Source: Bacillota bacterium (GTDB lineage Bacteria; Bacillota; Clostridia; Lachnospirales; Lachnospiraceae). Taken from it: DNA of 37,835 bases. The notes below the pieces were generated by a model that worked only from the letters and a program-made list of their open reading frames with translations, was not told where the DNA came from and ran no database searches. The translations under genes were made by a program, and so were the position numbers. Location: contig JAEWYQ010000062.1 in assembly GCA_023395555.1 (NCBI GenBank), positions 1-37,835 on the forward strand. The letters run 5' to 3'. This document shows, piece by piece, positions 7,614-15,768 of the stretch. Position 1 is the first letter of the stretch; each line of letters starts with the position of its first letter.

Positions 7614-7856
7614 ATGAGGGCACAGGTAAAAGCCTGGGGAAATGGGCAAGGTGTAAGATTTTCAAAAGAATTGTTAGATACAATTGGAGTCCGTGTTGAT
7701 GAATTTCTTGATGTTCAGATTAAGGATGGAAGTATCATTCTGTCTAAAATGTTCAAACATAAGACATTAGAGGAGAGAGCAGCAGAATTCCAAGGGAGAA
7801 TCGGTCCTTATGAAGAATTTTCGTGGGGAGAAGCAGAAGGAAGGGAACAATGGTAA
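7614..7856 (+). CDS. mazE: MazE-type antitoxin (AbrB/SpoVT domain)
   Basis: 80 residues from the ATG at 7614, preceded by AAGGAGGAGAG. The N-terminal half is the swapped-hairpin DNA-binding domain (MRAQVKAWGNGQGVRFSKEL). The acidic tail, ending GPYEEFSWGEAEGREQW, is the part that in MazE proteins wraps over the toxin. An upstream in-frame ATG at 7554 is excluded because it precedes the promoter elements. The toxin gene starts 6 bases after this stop. It should bind its partner and repress from the palindrome at 7576-7598. Confidence 0.88.
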   Translation: MRAQVKAWGNGQGVRFSKELLDTIGVRVDEFLDVQIKDGSIILSKMFKHKTLEERAAEFQGRIGPYEEFSWGEAEGREQW

Positions 7857-7862
7857 AATACC

Positions 7863-8177
7863 ATGGATGAGATTGCACAAGGGGATATTCTTTTAGTTGA
7901 AAGAATTAATGCCCCAATATTGGTTGTGAGTAAATCATATTTTAATCGTACAGAACAGATTATTGCCTGCCCTGTTTTAAAAAATGCATCTGAGGATCCA
8001 TTACACATACCGATTATTGCAATGGATATACAAGGAGTTGTTTTATGTGAACAGATGAAATTACTGGATTTACGGTTTCGAGGATATAGGAAGTTAACGG
8101 AATTGAAAATCGATGATGTTATGAATATAACAGATGCTATACAGAGTATTTTTGAGTATTATTCGTTCGGAAAGTAA
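7863..8177 (+). CDS. MazF/PemK-like toxin, catalytic residues doubtful
   Basis: 104 residues with a MazF-like course: an N-terminal QGDILLVE strand, a central APILVVS strand, IIACPVLKN, and the C-terminal CEQMKLLDLRFRGYRKL block. MazF proteins are sequence-specific endoribonucleases. By eye the arginine that usually precedes the P(V/I)LV strand is alanine here, and the threonine expected after the IVAxL strand is not evident. The toxin may therefore be a divergent subfamily or be weakened. It is paired with MazE at 6-base spacing and lacks its own strong ribosome binding site, consistent with coupling. The pair is AT-richer than the metabolic genes. Confidence 0.75.
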   Translation: MDEIAQGDILLVERINAPILVVSKSYFNRTEQIIACPVLKNASEDPLHIPIIAMDIQGVVLCEQMKLLDLRFRGYRKLTELKIDDVMNITDAIQSIFEYYSFGK

Positions 8178-8254
8178 TAATTTTTACAGTGAGTGTTTAT
8201 GTGAGTTTTATATAATTATATCAATATAGGCTTGCTAATTGAGAGGATAATACT

Positions 8255-8896
8255 ATGAAAACAATAAACCGAATCCTTATATCACCGCTGTTTACCCAGG
8301 AGGTGAAAACCGAGATGGACAGTATTATACTTTGCTCTCTCAAAGGCCGGAGGGAAATCGTAACGGCCAAACTATCGGCGGCGGCACTCACATCCGCAAT
8401 TTTAGCCGCTGGATACCTCGGTGCTTCGCTTATCGGCATGATGATTGGCTCAGGCAATTTTTCAGGGCTGGGAGCGCCTGCACGTTGTCTGGACATTTTT
8501 ACTCAAGCTCCATTTGATCTGACTGTTGGCGCACTTGTTGGTATCTCTGTATTATGGCTTATTCTGGTTACGGTTGTCTTTGGACTGGTGCTTGCGTTTA
8601 TCTCATGCAAAATGAAAAACCAAAGCGCTGCCTTTGGAATTGGTATTGTCGTTTTATTGGCAGGCATGATGTCGGCTAATATACCCCAGAGCCTGCGTCC
8701 GTTCCTTTGGCCTGTTATTGACTTCCATTTCGGAGCCCTTGCTTTGTTCAATGGAATTTTCGGCGGCTTCAAGACGTATAATATTTTGGGAACGCCGGTG
8801 TCATACAGCATGATGGCGTTTGCAGTGTGCTTAATTCTTGGTACACTGGCCTGCTTGTCGAACTATATCGCACAGAAAAAACGTTCGGTGGTGTGA
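8255..8896 (+). CDS. ABC-2-type permease, apparently N-terminally shortened and orphan
   Basis: 213 residues with about five hydrophobic segments (about 43-66, 90-120, 126-142, 155-172, 185-205). The opening SPLFTQEVKTEMDSIILCS followed by GRREIVTAKLSAA resembles an internal segment of ABC-2 permeases, normally preceded by one or more membrane helices. This suggests the 5' part was lost and a new start (ATG 8255, GAGAGGA upstream) opened the rest. No ATPase gene lies next to it on this strand. It may be a relic; a short functional permease cannot be excluded. Confidence 0.6.
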   Translation: MKTINRILISPLFTQEVKTEMDSIILCSLKGRREIVTAKLSAAALTSAILAAGYLGASLIGMMIGSGNFSGLGAPARCLDIFTQAPFDLTVGALVGISVLWLILVTVVFGLVLAFISCKMKNQSAAFGIGIVVLLAGMMSANIPQSLRPFLWPVIDFHFGALALFNGIFGGFKTYNILGTPVSYSMMAFAVCLILGTLACLSNYIAQKKRSVV

Positions 8897-8970
8897 TTCG
8901 CCGGAAAAAGTTCATTGAAGCTTATTTCCCGCGGCTTTGACCACGGCGGCACGGGTAAGGTTTTAAGCAC

Positions 8971-8999
8971 TTTATAATACTTGATGTTTATGATATAAT
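8971..8999 (+). promoter_or_regulatory. Probable promoter of the KorAB operon
   Basis: TTTATA (8971-8976), 17 bases, TATAAT (8994-8999). The -10 is perfect and the -35 weak. It precedes the strong AAAGGAGGG site of the gene starting at 9048. Confidence 0.6.
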
Positions 9000-9047
9000 T
9001 ATAAACACTTCACAAAACTTTACAGCCAATGAATAAAGGAGGGCATT

Positions 9048-10718
9048 ATGTACAATCTTTTAATTGGCGGCGCTGCAGGCCAAGGCGTGGATACTACTGC
9101 GGCAATATTGGAACGTTGGATTAAGCAGTCGGGCAGCAGGGTATTTACAGTGCGCGATCTGATGTCCCGTATTCGGGGCGGGCATAACTTTTCGCGTATT
9201 CGTTTTGGTGCGCAGGTCCCTCGCTGCCACAGCGAAAGTCTGGATGGCATCATCGCTCTCAATGAAGAAACCGTAGCCATTCATCGGGAGCATTTGCGGC
9301 ACGGCGGATTTATCCTCTGTGACAGTTCCGTCAAAACGGAGGATGATTTTGTTATCAAACTGGACATGAAAGCCATAGCGCAGGAGCTGGGTAACGCGCG
9401 TGTGGCGGGCAGCGTGGCTGTCGGCGCGGCGTTGAAGCTGTTCGGCATCCCCATGAGCACTGAGCAGGCGGAAGGTGTTTTCCGAAAATCTGTGAAAGCG
9501 GAATATGTCCATATCAATGTCCAAGCGGCCCAGGCCGGATATAATGCGGTGCCTCAGAAATTTGAGCATGCCGGAGGGGATGCCTCCGATCACATGATTA
9601 TTTCCGGCAACCAGGCGCTGGCGCTGGGCGCCTTGACAGCGGGATTGAAATTTTATTCGGCATACCCGATGTCGCCCTCCACTTCCATTATGGAGTACTT
9701 ATCGCTAAAATCTGCAGAAACAGGAATTGTGGTAGAGCAGGCCGAGGATGAAATCGCTGCAATTAACATGGCTATCGGCGCTTCTTTTACAGGCGCGCGG
9801 GCAATGACGGGTACTTCCGGCGGCGGCTTCAGCCTGAAAGTAGAGGCCCTTGGTTTGGCCGGCATGGCTGAAATCCCGCTTGTTGCGGTGGATGTGCAGC
9901 GTCCCGGCCCTGTTACCGGTTTTCCTACCCGCACCGAACAGAGCGATTTAAAATTTGTCATTTCTGCTTCGCAGGGAGAGTTCCCGCGCATGGTCATCGC
10001 GCTGCGTAATCATGAGGATGCGTTTTACCAAACCATTCGTGCTTTCAACATGGCAGAAAAATATCAAATTCCGGTAATTTTGCTTAGTGACCAGTATCTG
10101 GCCGACTCTACGGCTGCTATTCCGATACTGGATTCCGGCAAGATTGCGCTGTACCAGCCGGAAGACGAATCTGCCGGAGGGGATTACGCCCGTTATCGTT
10201 TTACGGAAAACGGAATTTCTCCGCGCAAATTCCCTGGAACGAGAGAGGGTTTTGTTGCCGCTGACACCGACGAGCATGACGAGTATGGACATATTGTAGA
10301 GGATAGCGAGACTCGTATCCGTATGATGAACAAACGTATGGGCAAGCTGGCGCTGATAGAGCAGGAGCTTCTGGAGCCGGAATTACTGGGAAATCCGGCT
10401 CCGGATGTATTGCTTCTGGGCTGGGGTTCCCTGTATGGTCCGCTGGAGGAAGCCGTAGGACTGCTCAACCAGAAAGGCGGAAAGCGTTATGGCGCATTGG
10501 TGTTTGGCGACATCTGGCCGCTGCCGCAAAAATTGCTGAAACAAACGGCCGCATCGGCCAAGTACCTTATTCATGTTGAACAGAACTATACCGGTCAGCT
10601 TGCATCGCTGATTGCCGAAGTTACCGGGATTAAAACGGATGCCGGAATATTGAAATATGATGGCAGGCAGCTTAGCGGCGAGGAGATTGCGGCCCGAATC
10701 GTAAAGGAGGGATTTTGA
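9048..10718 (+). CDS. korA: 2-oxoacid:ferredoxin oxidoreductase, fused gamma-alpha subunit (KorA type)
   Basis: A 556-residue fusion. The gamma domain (about 1-180) starts with NLLIGGAAGQGVDTTAAIL and contains SRIRGGHNFSRIRF; the alpha pyrophosphate-binding and transketolase-like domains follow (about 185-555), with YPMSPSTSIMEYL and the VEQAEDEIAAINMAIGASFTG segment. Together with the beta subunit it should oxidatively decarboxylate a 2-oxoacid with CoA to an acyl-CoA and reduce ferredoxin, an anaerobe's energy and biosynthetic step. The fused organisation fits 2-oxoglutarate or a broad 2-oxoacid substrate better than pyruvate, but sequence alone does not fix this. No separate 4Fe-4S ferredoxin-domain subunit is encoded here. 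The beta gene overlaps by one base. Confidence 0.93.
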   Translation: MYNLLIGGAAGQGVDTTAAILERWIKQSGSRVFTVRDLMSRIRGGHNFSRIRFGAQVPRCHSESLDGIIALNEETVAIHREHLRHGGFILCDSSVKTEDDFVIKLDMKAIAQELGNARVAGSVAVGAALKLFGIPMSTEQAEGVFRKSVKAEYVHINVQAAQAGYNAVPQKFEHAGGDASDHMIISGNQALALGALTAGLKFYSAYPMSPSTSIMEYLSLKSAETGIVVEQAEDEIAAINMAIGASFTGARAMTGTSGGGFSLKVEALGLAGMAEIPLVAVDVQRPGPVTGFPTRTEQSDLKFVISASQGEFPRMVIALRNHEDAFYQTIRAFNMAEKYQIPVILLSDQYLADSTAAIPILDSGKIALYQPEDESAGGDYARYRFTENGISPRKFPGTREGFVAADTDEHDEYGHIVEDSETRIRMMNKRMGKLALIEQELLEPELLGNPAPDVLLLGWGSLYGPLEEAVGLLNQKGGKRYGALVFGDIWPLPQKLLKQTAASAKYLIHVEQNYTGQLASLIAEVTGIKTDAGILKYDGRQLSGEEIAARIVKEGF

Positions 10719-11569
10719 TGGGAGGATATGTATTTGAAACCTATGAAACAGCCTGGTGCCCGGGCTGCGGAAACTTTAGTATATTGAATTCTCTCAAAAA
10801 AACGCTGGAGGTGCTGGAAAAGGATCCGCATGATGTGCTGATTGTGGGCGGCATTGGGCAAGCTGCAAAAACGGCCCAATACATCGGCACAAACAGCTTT
10901 TGCGGGCTTCACGGACGCGCGGTGCCGCCTGCCGTGGCGGCAAAAATCGTGAACCCTAAGCTGACCGTCATTATTAATAGCGGAGACGGTGACAGCTACG
11001 GGGAAGGCGGCAATCACTTTATTCACAATATCCGCCGTAATGTGGATATTGCGCATTTCATCCATGATAATCAGGTGTATGGTCTGACAAAGGGGCAGGC
11101 TTCTCCCACCGCGGACGAAGGCGCTGTAAACGACGTACAGGTGGATGGAAACAATAATATTCCCTTCAACCCGGTTCTTATGGCCATTGCATCCGGGGCA
11201 GGCTTTGTAGCGCGCAGCTTCAGCGGCAAGCCGCAGCATCTGGAAGAGATGATGAAACGGGCTATTTTGTTTAAGGGCTATGCCATGGTGGATATTTTAC
11301 AGCCGTGCGTCAGCTTCAACAAGGTAAACACCTTTGCCTGGTATAATAAGCGCGTTTATGAATTGGATGACACCCATGACGCAGGCAACCGCCTGACGGC
11401 TATGGAGAGGGCCATGGAATTCGGTGACCGCATCCCCATTGGAGTATTGTATGAAAAGGAGCAGCCCACCTATCACGAAAAGCACCGTTCATTGAAAGAT
11501 GGGCAGGTTTTGGCGGCACAACGTAACAATCCTGCTCTTATCGACAAGTATATGCAGGAGATGGTTTAG
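10718..11569 (+). CDS. korB: 2-oxoacid:ferredoxin oxidoreductase beta subunit (KorB type, thiamine diphosphate-binding)
   Basis: 283 residues. CPGCGN at 14-19 supplies cysteines for the conserved 4Fe-4S cluster. GDGDSYGEGGNHF and DNQVYGLTKGQASPT form the thiamine diphosphate and magnesium site typical of this family. The ATG at 10718 overlaps the korA stop (TGATG) and has AAGGAGGG upstream. Both subunits are complete and should form an (alpha-gamma)beta enzyme in the cytoplasm. The operon sits between two recombinase remnants, so it may be cargo acquired with the island, although its composition resembles the core genes. Transcription probably ends at the hairpin at 11656-11690. Confidence 0.94.
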   Translation: MGGYVFETYETAWCPGCGNFSILNSLKKTLEVLEKDPHDVLIVGGIGQAAKTAQYIGTNSFCGLHGRAVPPAVAAKIVNPKLTVIINSGDGDSYGEGGNHFIHNIRRNVDIAHFIHDNQVYGLTKGQASPTADEGAVNDVQVDGNNNIPFNPVLMAIASGAGFVARSFSGKPQHLEEMMKRAILFKGYAMVDILQPCVSFNKVNTFAWYNKRVYELDDTHDAGNRLTAMERAMEFGDRIPIGVLYEKEQPTYHEKHRSLKDGQVLAAQRNNPALIDKYMQEMV

Positions 11570-11596
11570 TACAGGCAAGCCGAATAGTCTTATAGG

Positions 11597-11724
11597 ACTT
11601 GAGAATGGTAACGACATTCTCAAGTCTGGGAACACTCAAAGGTTCACAACTTGCTGAGAAAAGGAGCAGCGGTAAGCTGCTCCTTTTCTCGATCATATCT
11701 AAATTTTCCGCTGCGGAAGCGGCG
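11597..11724. repeat. Diverged repeat, copy B
   Basis: Counterpart of 3631-3764. Hairpin GACTTGAGAAT (11596-11606) / ATTCTCAAGTC (11616-11626), identical block TGGGAACACTCAAA (11627-11640), a 15-bp perfect palindrome (11656-11690) followed by G, and CTGCGGAAGCGG (11711-11722). On the minus strand it still shows PLPQR and, after stops, SRKGAAYRCS, matching the recombinase C-terminus LPLPQ...TRKGVAISYS of copy A. Confidence 0.78.
11656..11690. terminator. Bidirectional Rho-independent terminator
   Basis: Stem arms GAGAAAAGGAGCAGC (11656-11670) and GCTGCTCCTTTTCTC (11676-11690), 15 perfect pairs, loop GGTAA. The A and T runs at the stem base allow function on both strands. It lies between the convergent korB and MacB-type operons. 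Confidence 0.8.
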
Positions 11725-11725
11725 G
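11656..11725 (-). pseudogene. Second serine recombinase C-terminal remnant
   Basis: A short minus-strand stretch colinear in DNA with the end of the recombinase remnant at 3694-3765, with in-frame stops (PLPQRKI, stop, I, stop, SRKGAAYRCS). Only about 25 codons of homology remain. Same orientation as the first remnant. Confidence 0.6.
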
Positions 11726-11746
11726 CTATTCTTTGGATGTGACTAT

Positions 11747-11946
11747 TTTGCAGCATAGTTTTCTGCTGCAAAGCAGATATAGTAACTCAGCCCCGTCTGT
11801 TGTCCCTCCATCATTTGCCGATGGAAGTCATCGTTCATCAGAAATCTTGACTGTGCTGCAAAACCTTTTGCGTCAAGCGGCATATCTTTCTGCAAAAACC
11901 GGATGTGCTTCTCGATAACAGCAAGAACACTGTTTAGAGAATCGCA
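11747..11946 (-). pseudogene. C-terminal fragment of a MerR/TipAS-type regulator
   Basis: On the minus strand about 65 codons read to a TAG at 11747-11749: VIEKHIRFLQKDMPLDAKGF, then FLMNDDFHRQMMEG, QQTGLSYYICFAAENYAAK. The pattern HIxFL, a mid Gly, (N)DxFxxxxE, GLxxYxxxAxxxYA resembles the TipAS antibiotic-recognition domain at the end of MerR-family activators such as TipAL and Mta. It has no start codon or HTH part: its 5' side is cut where the MacB-type permease gene ends at 11948. Family assignment by pattern only. Confidence 0.5.
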
Positions 11947-11947
11947 A

Positions 11948-14269
11948 TTACTCCACGCTTTTCAGCGAGGACACCATATCAATGCCTTTGAACTTTCTGC
12001 CCATGATATAGTTTACAAGCAGGGTGAAAGCCAGTATCAAAGCGCAGCCAAAAACAATGCTGGAGATTGAAATAAAAGGAGATATTTCCATATCGGGATT
12101 TGCCGTCTGTGCCTGCATCATATAGATTAACCCGAACCCGGCAATTATACCAAAAGGTAATCCGAATATGGTAATCCAGATGTTTTCGCGCAGCACCAGC
12201 CGTTTCATTTCCTTCTGATAGAATCCCAAAACCTTTAATGTGGCAAGCTCGCGGATTCGTTCATGATAATTCATGATGCCAAGCACCATCATAACGGCGA
12301 AGGCCAAGAGTCCCGCGAAGAGGATTAAAATCATTTGAAGACTTTCCAGCAGCTTCAGAATAGTCATCATGTTCGCTTGCATCTCGGACTTGGTTTCAAT
12401 CAGGGCAACACGCGGGTCGTTATACAAAGAGCTAAAGTCCAATTCCTGGCCTTTTATGAAAAACACGCTGATAGTAAAAGGGAGGGATGTTACCTTTGAA
12501 AAAGCAGTCCGGCTGATATAGATTTCGTTTCCCACGGGAAAATCTATAATATTCGCAACCTCAAGGGGAATGACAGTTCCATCGGGGCGTTCTGCCATCA
12601 TCATGCTTCCGATCCCTACCTTAAGAGCTTTTGCCATTCGCGGAGTAATCAACACGCCGTTGTCCGGCAAGTTTACCTCTTTTCCGTCCGTGTCCATAAA
12701 ATGCAAGCTGCTCTGATTGTCATTCATTGCCACCAGATAAGGATTTTGCACACCGCCATCCTCACCGTAAATATAAACGCCAAACGCCATTGCGGCATCA
12801 ATGGACTGTGCGTCTTGCAGTACTTCATAGATATAGGAGGCATCCTCCGGGGGCATAGGTGTTTTTAGCTTCATTTCAACATCGTAACGCATGGTTTTGG
12901 CAAAGGCCCTGTCAACCGTGGCATCCGTGGAGTCCTTCATACCGAAACCACACAAAATAAGAGCGGTTGACCCGATGATGCCCATAAGTCCCATTAACAT
13001 CCGGGCTTTATTGCGAAAAAGATTTCTTGTAACAATTTTCCCGCTGAAACTTAAGTTTCTCCAGAGCCAGGGTATTTTTTCTAATAAAATGCGGCGCCCC
13101 TGTGCAGGAGGCTTGGGCCGCATAAGAGCCGCCGGTGTACTCTTTAACGACCGCTTACAAGAAAGAAAGGCTGCGGCACAGGTCACAAAGGCAACGCCAA
13201 TGGTTCCCACAAAAAAATGTACTGAGAAAGTGTCGGCTCTGCTTTCCTTTATTGTGTAGCGCAGGCTTCCAAGCCCATATAAAAATTCTGCAAGATACCG
13301 GGAGATAAGCCATCCCAAAAGGGTACTCGGAATAGTAATCAGGACTCCATAAAGCGAATATGTGCCCATTATCTCTCTTTTGTAAAAACCCAAAGAGCGC
13401 AGCGTTCCTAAATGCTGGCGTTGGTTTTCCATCATTCTGCTTACGGTTATCCATGTAATAAGGGCCGCTGTCAGGAAGAAGGCAATCGGGAACAACGCTC
13501 CTATTTGCCTGATGCCCTCAAGATCGTCCGCAATATAACTGCTGCTTGGCTGATTCTGGCGGTCTATGATATTAACGATTCCGAGAGTATTTCGCAATTC
13601 CTCCTTGATTTCTCTGTTAGTGCTTTTGGTATTCTCCTTTAAAGAGAGGATTAGCTCATTGTAAGAAGCATCGGGCAGTGCGGAAGCATTCGCATAGGCA
13701 AAGCCGTATTTTTGGTAGTCAGGCACGGTCAACCCATCCGGCGCGTAATAAATGTATTCTGCGTTACGGATAATTCCCTTTATCAGCCAGTCCTCTTGCT
13801 GCTCTCCAATCGAAAATCGAATTGTATCACCGGGCTTTAGTCCGTTCGCCTGGGCAAAACGGCTGTCCAGTAAAAGAGATTTGCTCCCGGTTTGATCAAG
13901 CAGTTGCCCTTCCACCAATTCCGGAATATTGATTTTCGGCTGACCCTCGACGGCGTGCAGCCGCAATGTGGCGTTAACGCCGCCGGATAAGCCGATTTCC
14001 AGCAATTTGCGCCGCTGGGCAAATTCTACATCCGGTAAAGCCTGTATCTTCTCTAAATCCAATTCTGAAAAATCGGTTTTGTAAACCCAATAATCAGCCA
14101 AAATGGAACTTTGATAATTGGCTTCCACACTGTTTTCCATTGTGCTGACATATAGGTTTAAGCCGCTGAATAGAGCAATTCCGAGAGTACAAATGCATAC
14201 GACGGCAACAAAAGACCAGCGGCTTTCTTTAATATCCCGGAAAATCTTTTTTTGCAGCATATTTACCAT
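11948..14269 (-). CDS. MacB-type ABC transporter permease with two FtsX domains
   Basis: 773 residues. N-terminal membrane segment (about 20-40), an extracytoplasmic domain, the first FtsX domain (about 258-375), a second anchor segment near 420-440 with another extracytoplasmic domain, and the second FtsX domain (about 650-765). This long two-domain architecture is typical of LolCE/MacB-like exporters and of lipoprotein or antimicrobial-efflux systems in Clostridia. It starts 7 bases inside the end of the ATPase gene, so the two form one operon. The substrate is unknown. The divergent TetR regulator is the likely controller. Confidence 0.9.
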   Translation of the reverse strand: MVNMLQKKIFRDIKESRWSFVAVVCICTLGIALFSGLNLYVSTMENSVEANYQSSILADYWVYKTDFSELDLEKIQALPDVEFAQRRKLLEIGLSGGVNATLRLHAVEGQPKINIPELVEGQLLDQTGSKSLLLDSRFAQANGLKPGDTIRFSIGEQQEDWLIKGIIRNAEYIYYAPDGLTVPDYQKYGFAYANASALPDASYNELILSLKENTKSTNREIKEELRNTLGIVNIIDRQNQPSSSYIADDLEGIRQIGALFPIAFFLTAALITWITVSRMMENQRQHLGTLRSLGFYKREIMGTYSLYGVLITIPSTLLGWLISRYLAEFLYGLGSLRYTIKESRADTFSVHFFVGTIGVAFVTCAAAFLSCKRSLKSTPAALMRPKPPAQGRRILLEKIPWLWRNLSFSGKIVTRNLFRNKARMLMGLMGIIGSTALILCGFGMKDSTDATVDRAFAKTMRYDVEMKLKTPMPPEDASYIYEVLQDAQSIDAAMAFGVYIYGEDGGVQNPYLVAMNDNQSSLHFMDTDGKEVNLPDNGVLITPRMAKALKVGIGSMMMAERPDGTVIPLEVANIIDFPVGNEIYISRTAFSKVTSLPFTISVFFIKGQELDFSSLYNDPRVALIETKSEMQANMMTILKLLESLQMILILFAGLLAFAVMMVLGIMNYHERIRELATLKVLGFYQKEMKRLVLRENIWITIFGLPFGIIAGFGLIYMMQAQTANPDMEISPFISISSIVFGCALILAFTLLVNYIMGRKFKGIDMVSSLKSVE

Positions 14270-14964
14270 TTGATTCCCTCCAAATCCGCAGGCTCACTCT
14301 GCACAGTATTCGCAACTACCCTGCCGTTTTTCATTTTGATTAAGCGGTCAGCAATAGGGGCTAAAAGAGAATTGTGCGTAACGATAATCACCGTTTTGCC
14401 CATCTTATGGCTGATATCGGATAAAACCCCCATAACCGTTTTTCCGGTTTCCGTATCCAGTGCACCGGTGGGCTCGTCGCAAAGCAGCAAATCTGGATTT
14501 TTGCAAATAGCCCTGGCAATGGCGACCCGCTGCTGCTCCCCGCCCGAAAGCTGCGCCGGAAAGTTATGAATTCGATCCTTTAAACCTACGATCCGCAGAG
14601 CTTCCTCCGGCTTCAGCGGGGATTTGCACACCTGTTTTGCCAGCTCGACATTTTCAAGAGCGGTAAGATTAGGTATGAGATTATAGAATTGAAAGATAAA
14701 CCCGATTTTATAGCGCCTATAGTCGGTAAGCTTTAAATCGTTCATGGAAGTAATCTCTTCACTGGCGGAAAGGATTTTCCCGGATGTGGCGGTTTCCATT
14801 CCTCCCAGCAAGTTCAGTACAGTGGTCTTGCCCGCGCCGCTGGGGCCAAGTATAATGCAAAGCTCACCGCTTTTTACTGTAAAGGAGACTTCTCTTGCGG
14901 CATGGATGATTACTTCACCCATGTGATAATCCTTGTTTACGTTTTCAAAAATAATATTCGACAT
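14263..14964 (-). CDS. LolD/MacB-type ABC transporter ATPase
   Basis: 233 residues, complete. Walker A GPSGAGKTT (40-48), Q-loop FQFYNLIPNL, signature LSGGEQQR, Walker B LLLCDEPTGALD and switch histidine VIVTHN. It energises the two-FtsX-domain permease encoded immediately downstream. The start at 14964 has a strong AAGGGGAGGA site. Transcription is from the promoter at 15018-15046, back to back with the TetR gene promoter. Confidence 0.94.
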   Translation of the reverse strand: MSNIIFENVNKDYHMGEVIIHAAREVSFTVKSGELCIILGPSGAGKTTVLNLLGGMETATSGKILSASEEITSMNDLKLTDYRRYKIGFIFQFYNLIPNLTALENVELAKQVCKSPLKPEEALRIVGLKDRIHNFPAQLSGGEQQRVAIARAICKNPDLLLCDEPTGALDTETGKTVMGVLSDISHKMGKTVIIVTHNSLLAPIADRLIKMKNGRVVANTVQSEPADLEGIKW

Positions 14965-14982
14965 AGCACTTCCTCCCCTTAG

Positions 14983-15063
14983 ATATAGACTTTTAATACT
15001 TAAAATGTCTATATAGTATAATAAGGTAAGCGCCTTGACTTGTCAAGTATAAAGTGATATATT
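14983..15063. promoter_or_regulatory. Divergent back-to-back promoters with operator palindromes
   Basis: Plus strand (TetR gene): TTGACT 15035-15040, 17 bases, TATATT 15058-15063. Minus strand (ABC operon): TTGACA 15046-15041, 17 bases, TATTAT 15023-15018. The two -35 boxes abut inside the perfect palindrome CTTGAC-TT-GTCAAG (15034-15047). A second inverted repeat, ATATAGAC (14983-14990) / GTCTATAT (15007-15014), lies over the ABC start region. Copies of TCTATA recur at 15069-15092. Confidence 0.85.
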
Positions 15064-15112
15064 ATTTACATATTAGATCTATAAAGTCTATAACTTTAAG
15101 AGGTGGTTTTTC

Positions 15113-15724
15113 ATGGACGGATTCGAAAAAAGAAGAGATGATAAGAAGAAAGCCATTATGCAGACGGCCTTGGAGCTGTTCGACCAATATGGTTTTGAAA
15201 AAGTATCGATGACTGATATTGCGGAAAAAGCGCGTGTTTCAAGGGCGTCCATATATAATTTTTTTGAAAGCAAGGACAATCTCAGACGAATTATAATAAA
15301 AGATATCCTGGATGACAGCGTTGGAAAGGTTCAAAAGCTATTGGAAAAGCAGTGCAGCTTCATTGATAAAATCAGTGAGTATATTAGAATCCGCACATGG
15401 TATTATGGCAAGCACAGCTTGAAGTTCTTTTTTGATACGGTTGAAAGTGATCCTGAACTCCGGCAATATCTTGACGATTTCACTGCCATCCATAGACAGC
15501 TTTTAATGAAATTGATAGACGAAGGAAAACAATCCGGAGTTTTTTCACCGGAGATATCCAATATTGCAATAGAAATGTATATCGATATCTTTCAAACATA
15601 CTTTCTTCAAAATATGAACAAGAGGGAAATTCACGATAGACTGGAACGTAATCCCAAGTTGGCAGAAGAGATAAACATGCTGCTCCTGGACGGATTGATC
15701 CGGGACAATAGCAGGAAGAGATGA
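15113..15724 (+). CDS. TetR/AcrR family transcriptional regulator
   Basis: 203 residues. The N-terminal TetR HTH is clear (about 12-58): KKKAIMQTALELFDQYGFEK, then MTDIAEKARVSRASIYNFFE and SKDNL. The C-terminal helical ligand domain is not informative about the inducer. It is divergent from the MacB-type ABC operon, with shared overlapping promoters and palindromes, so it most likely represses both directions and is released by a ligand of the exporter. RBS AGAGGTGG precedes the ATG. Confidence 0.92.
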   Translation: MDGFEKRRDDKKKAIMQTALELFDQYGFEKVSMTDIAEKARVSRASIYNFFESKDNLRRIIIKDILDDSVGKVQKLLEKQCSFIDKISEYIRIRTWYYGKHSLKFFFDTVESDPELRQYLDDFTAIHRQLLMKLIDEGKQSGVFSPEISNIAIEMYIDIFQTYFLQNMNKREIHDRLERNPKLAEEINMLLLDGLIRDNSRKR

Positions 15725-15768
15725 TTGATAGAAATAAAACGGCAGGTCTTTATATCTAAGTTTACTAT

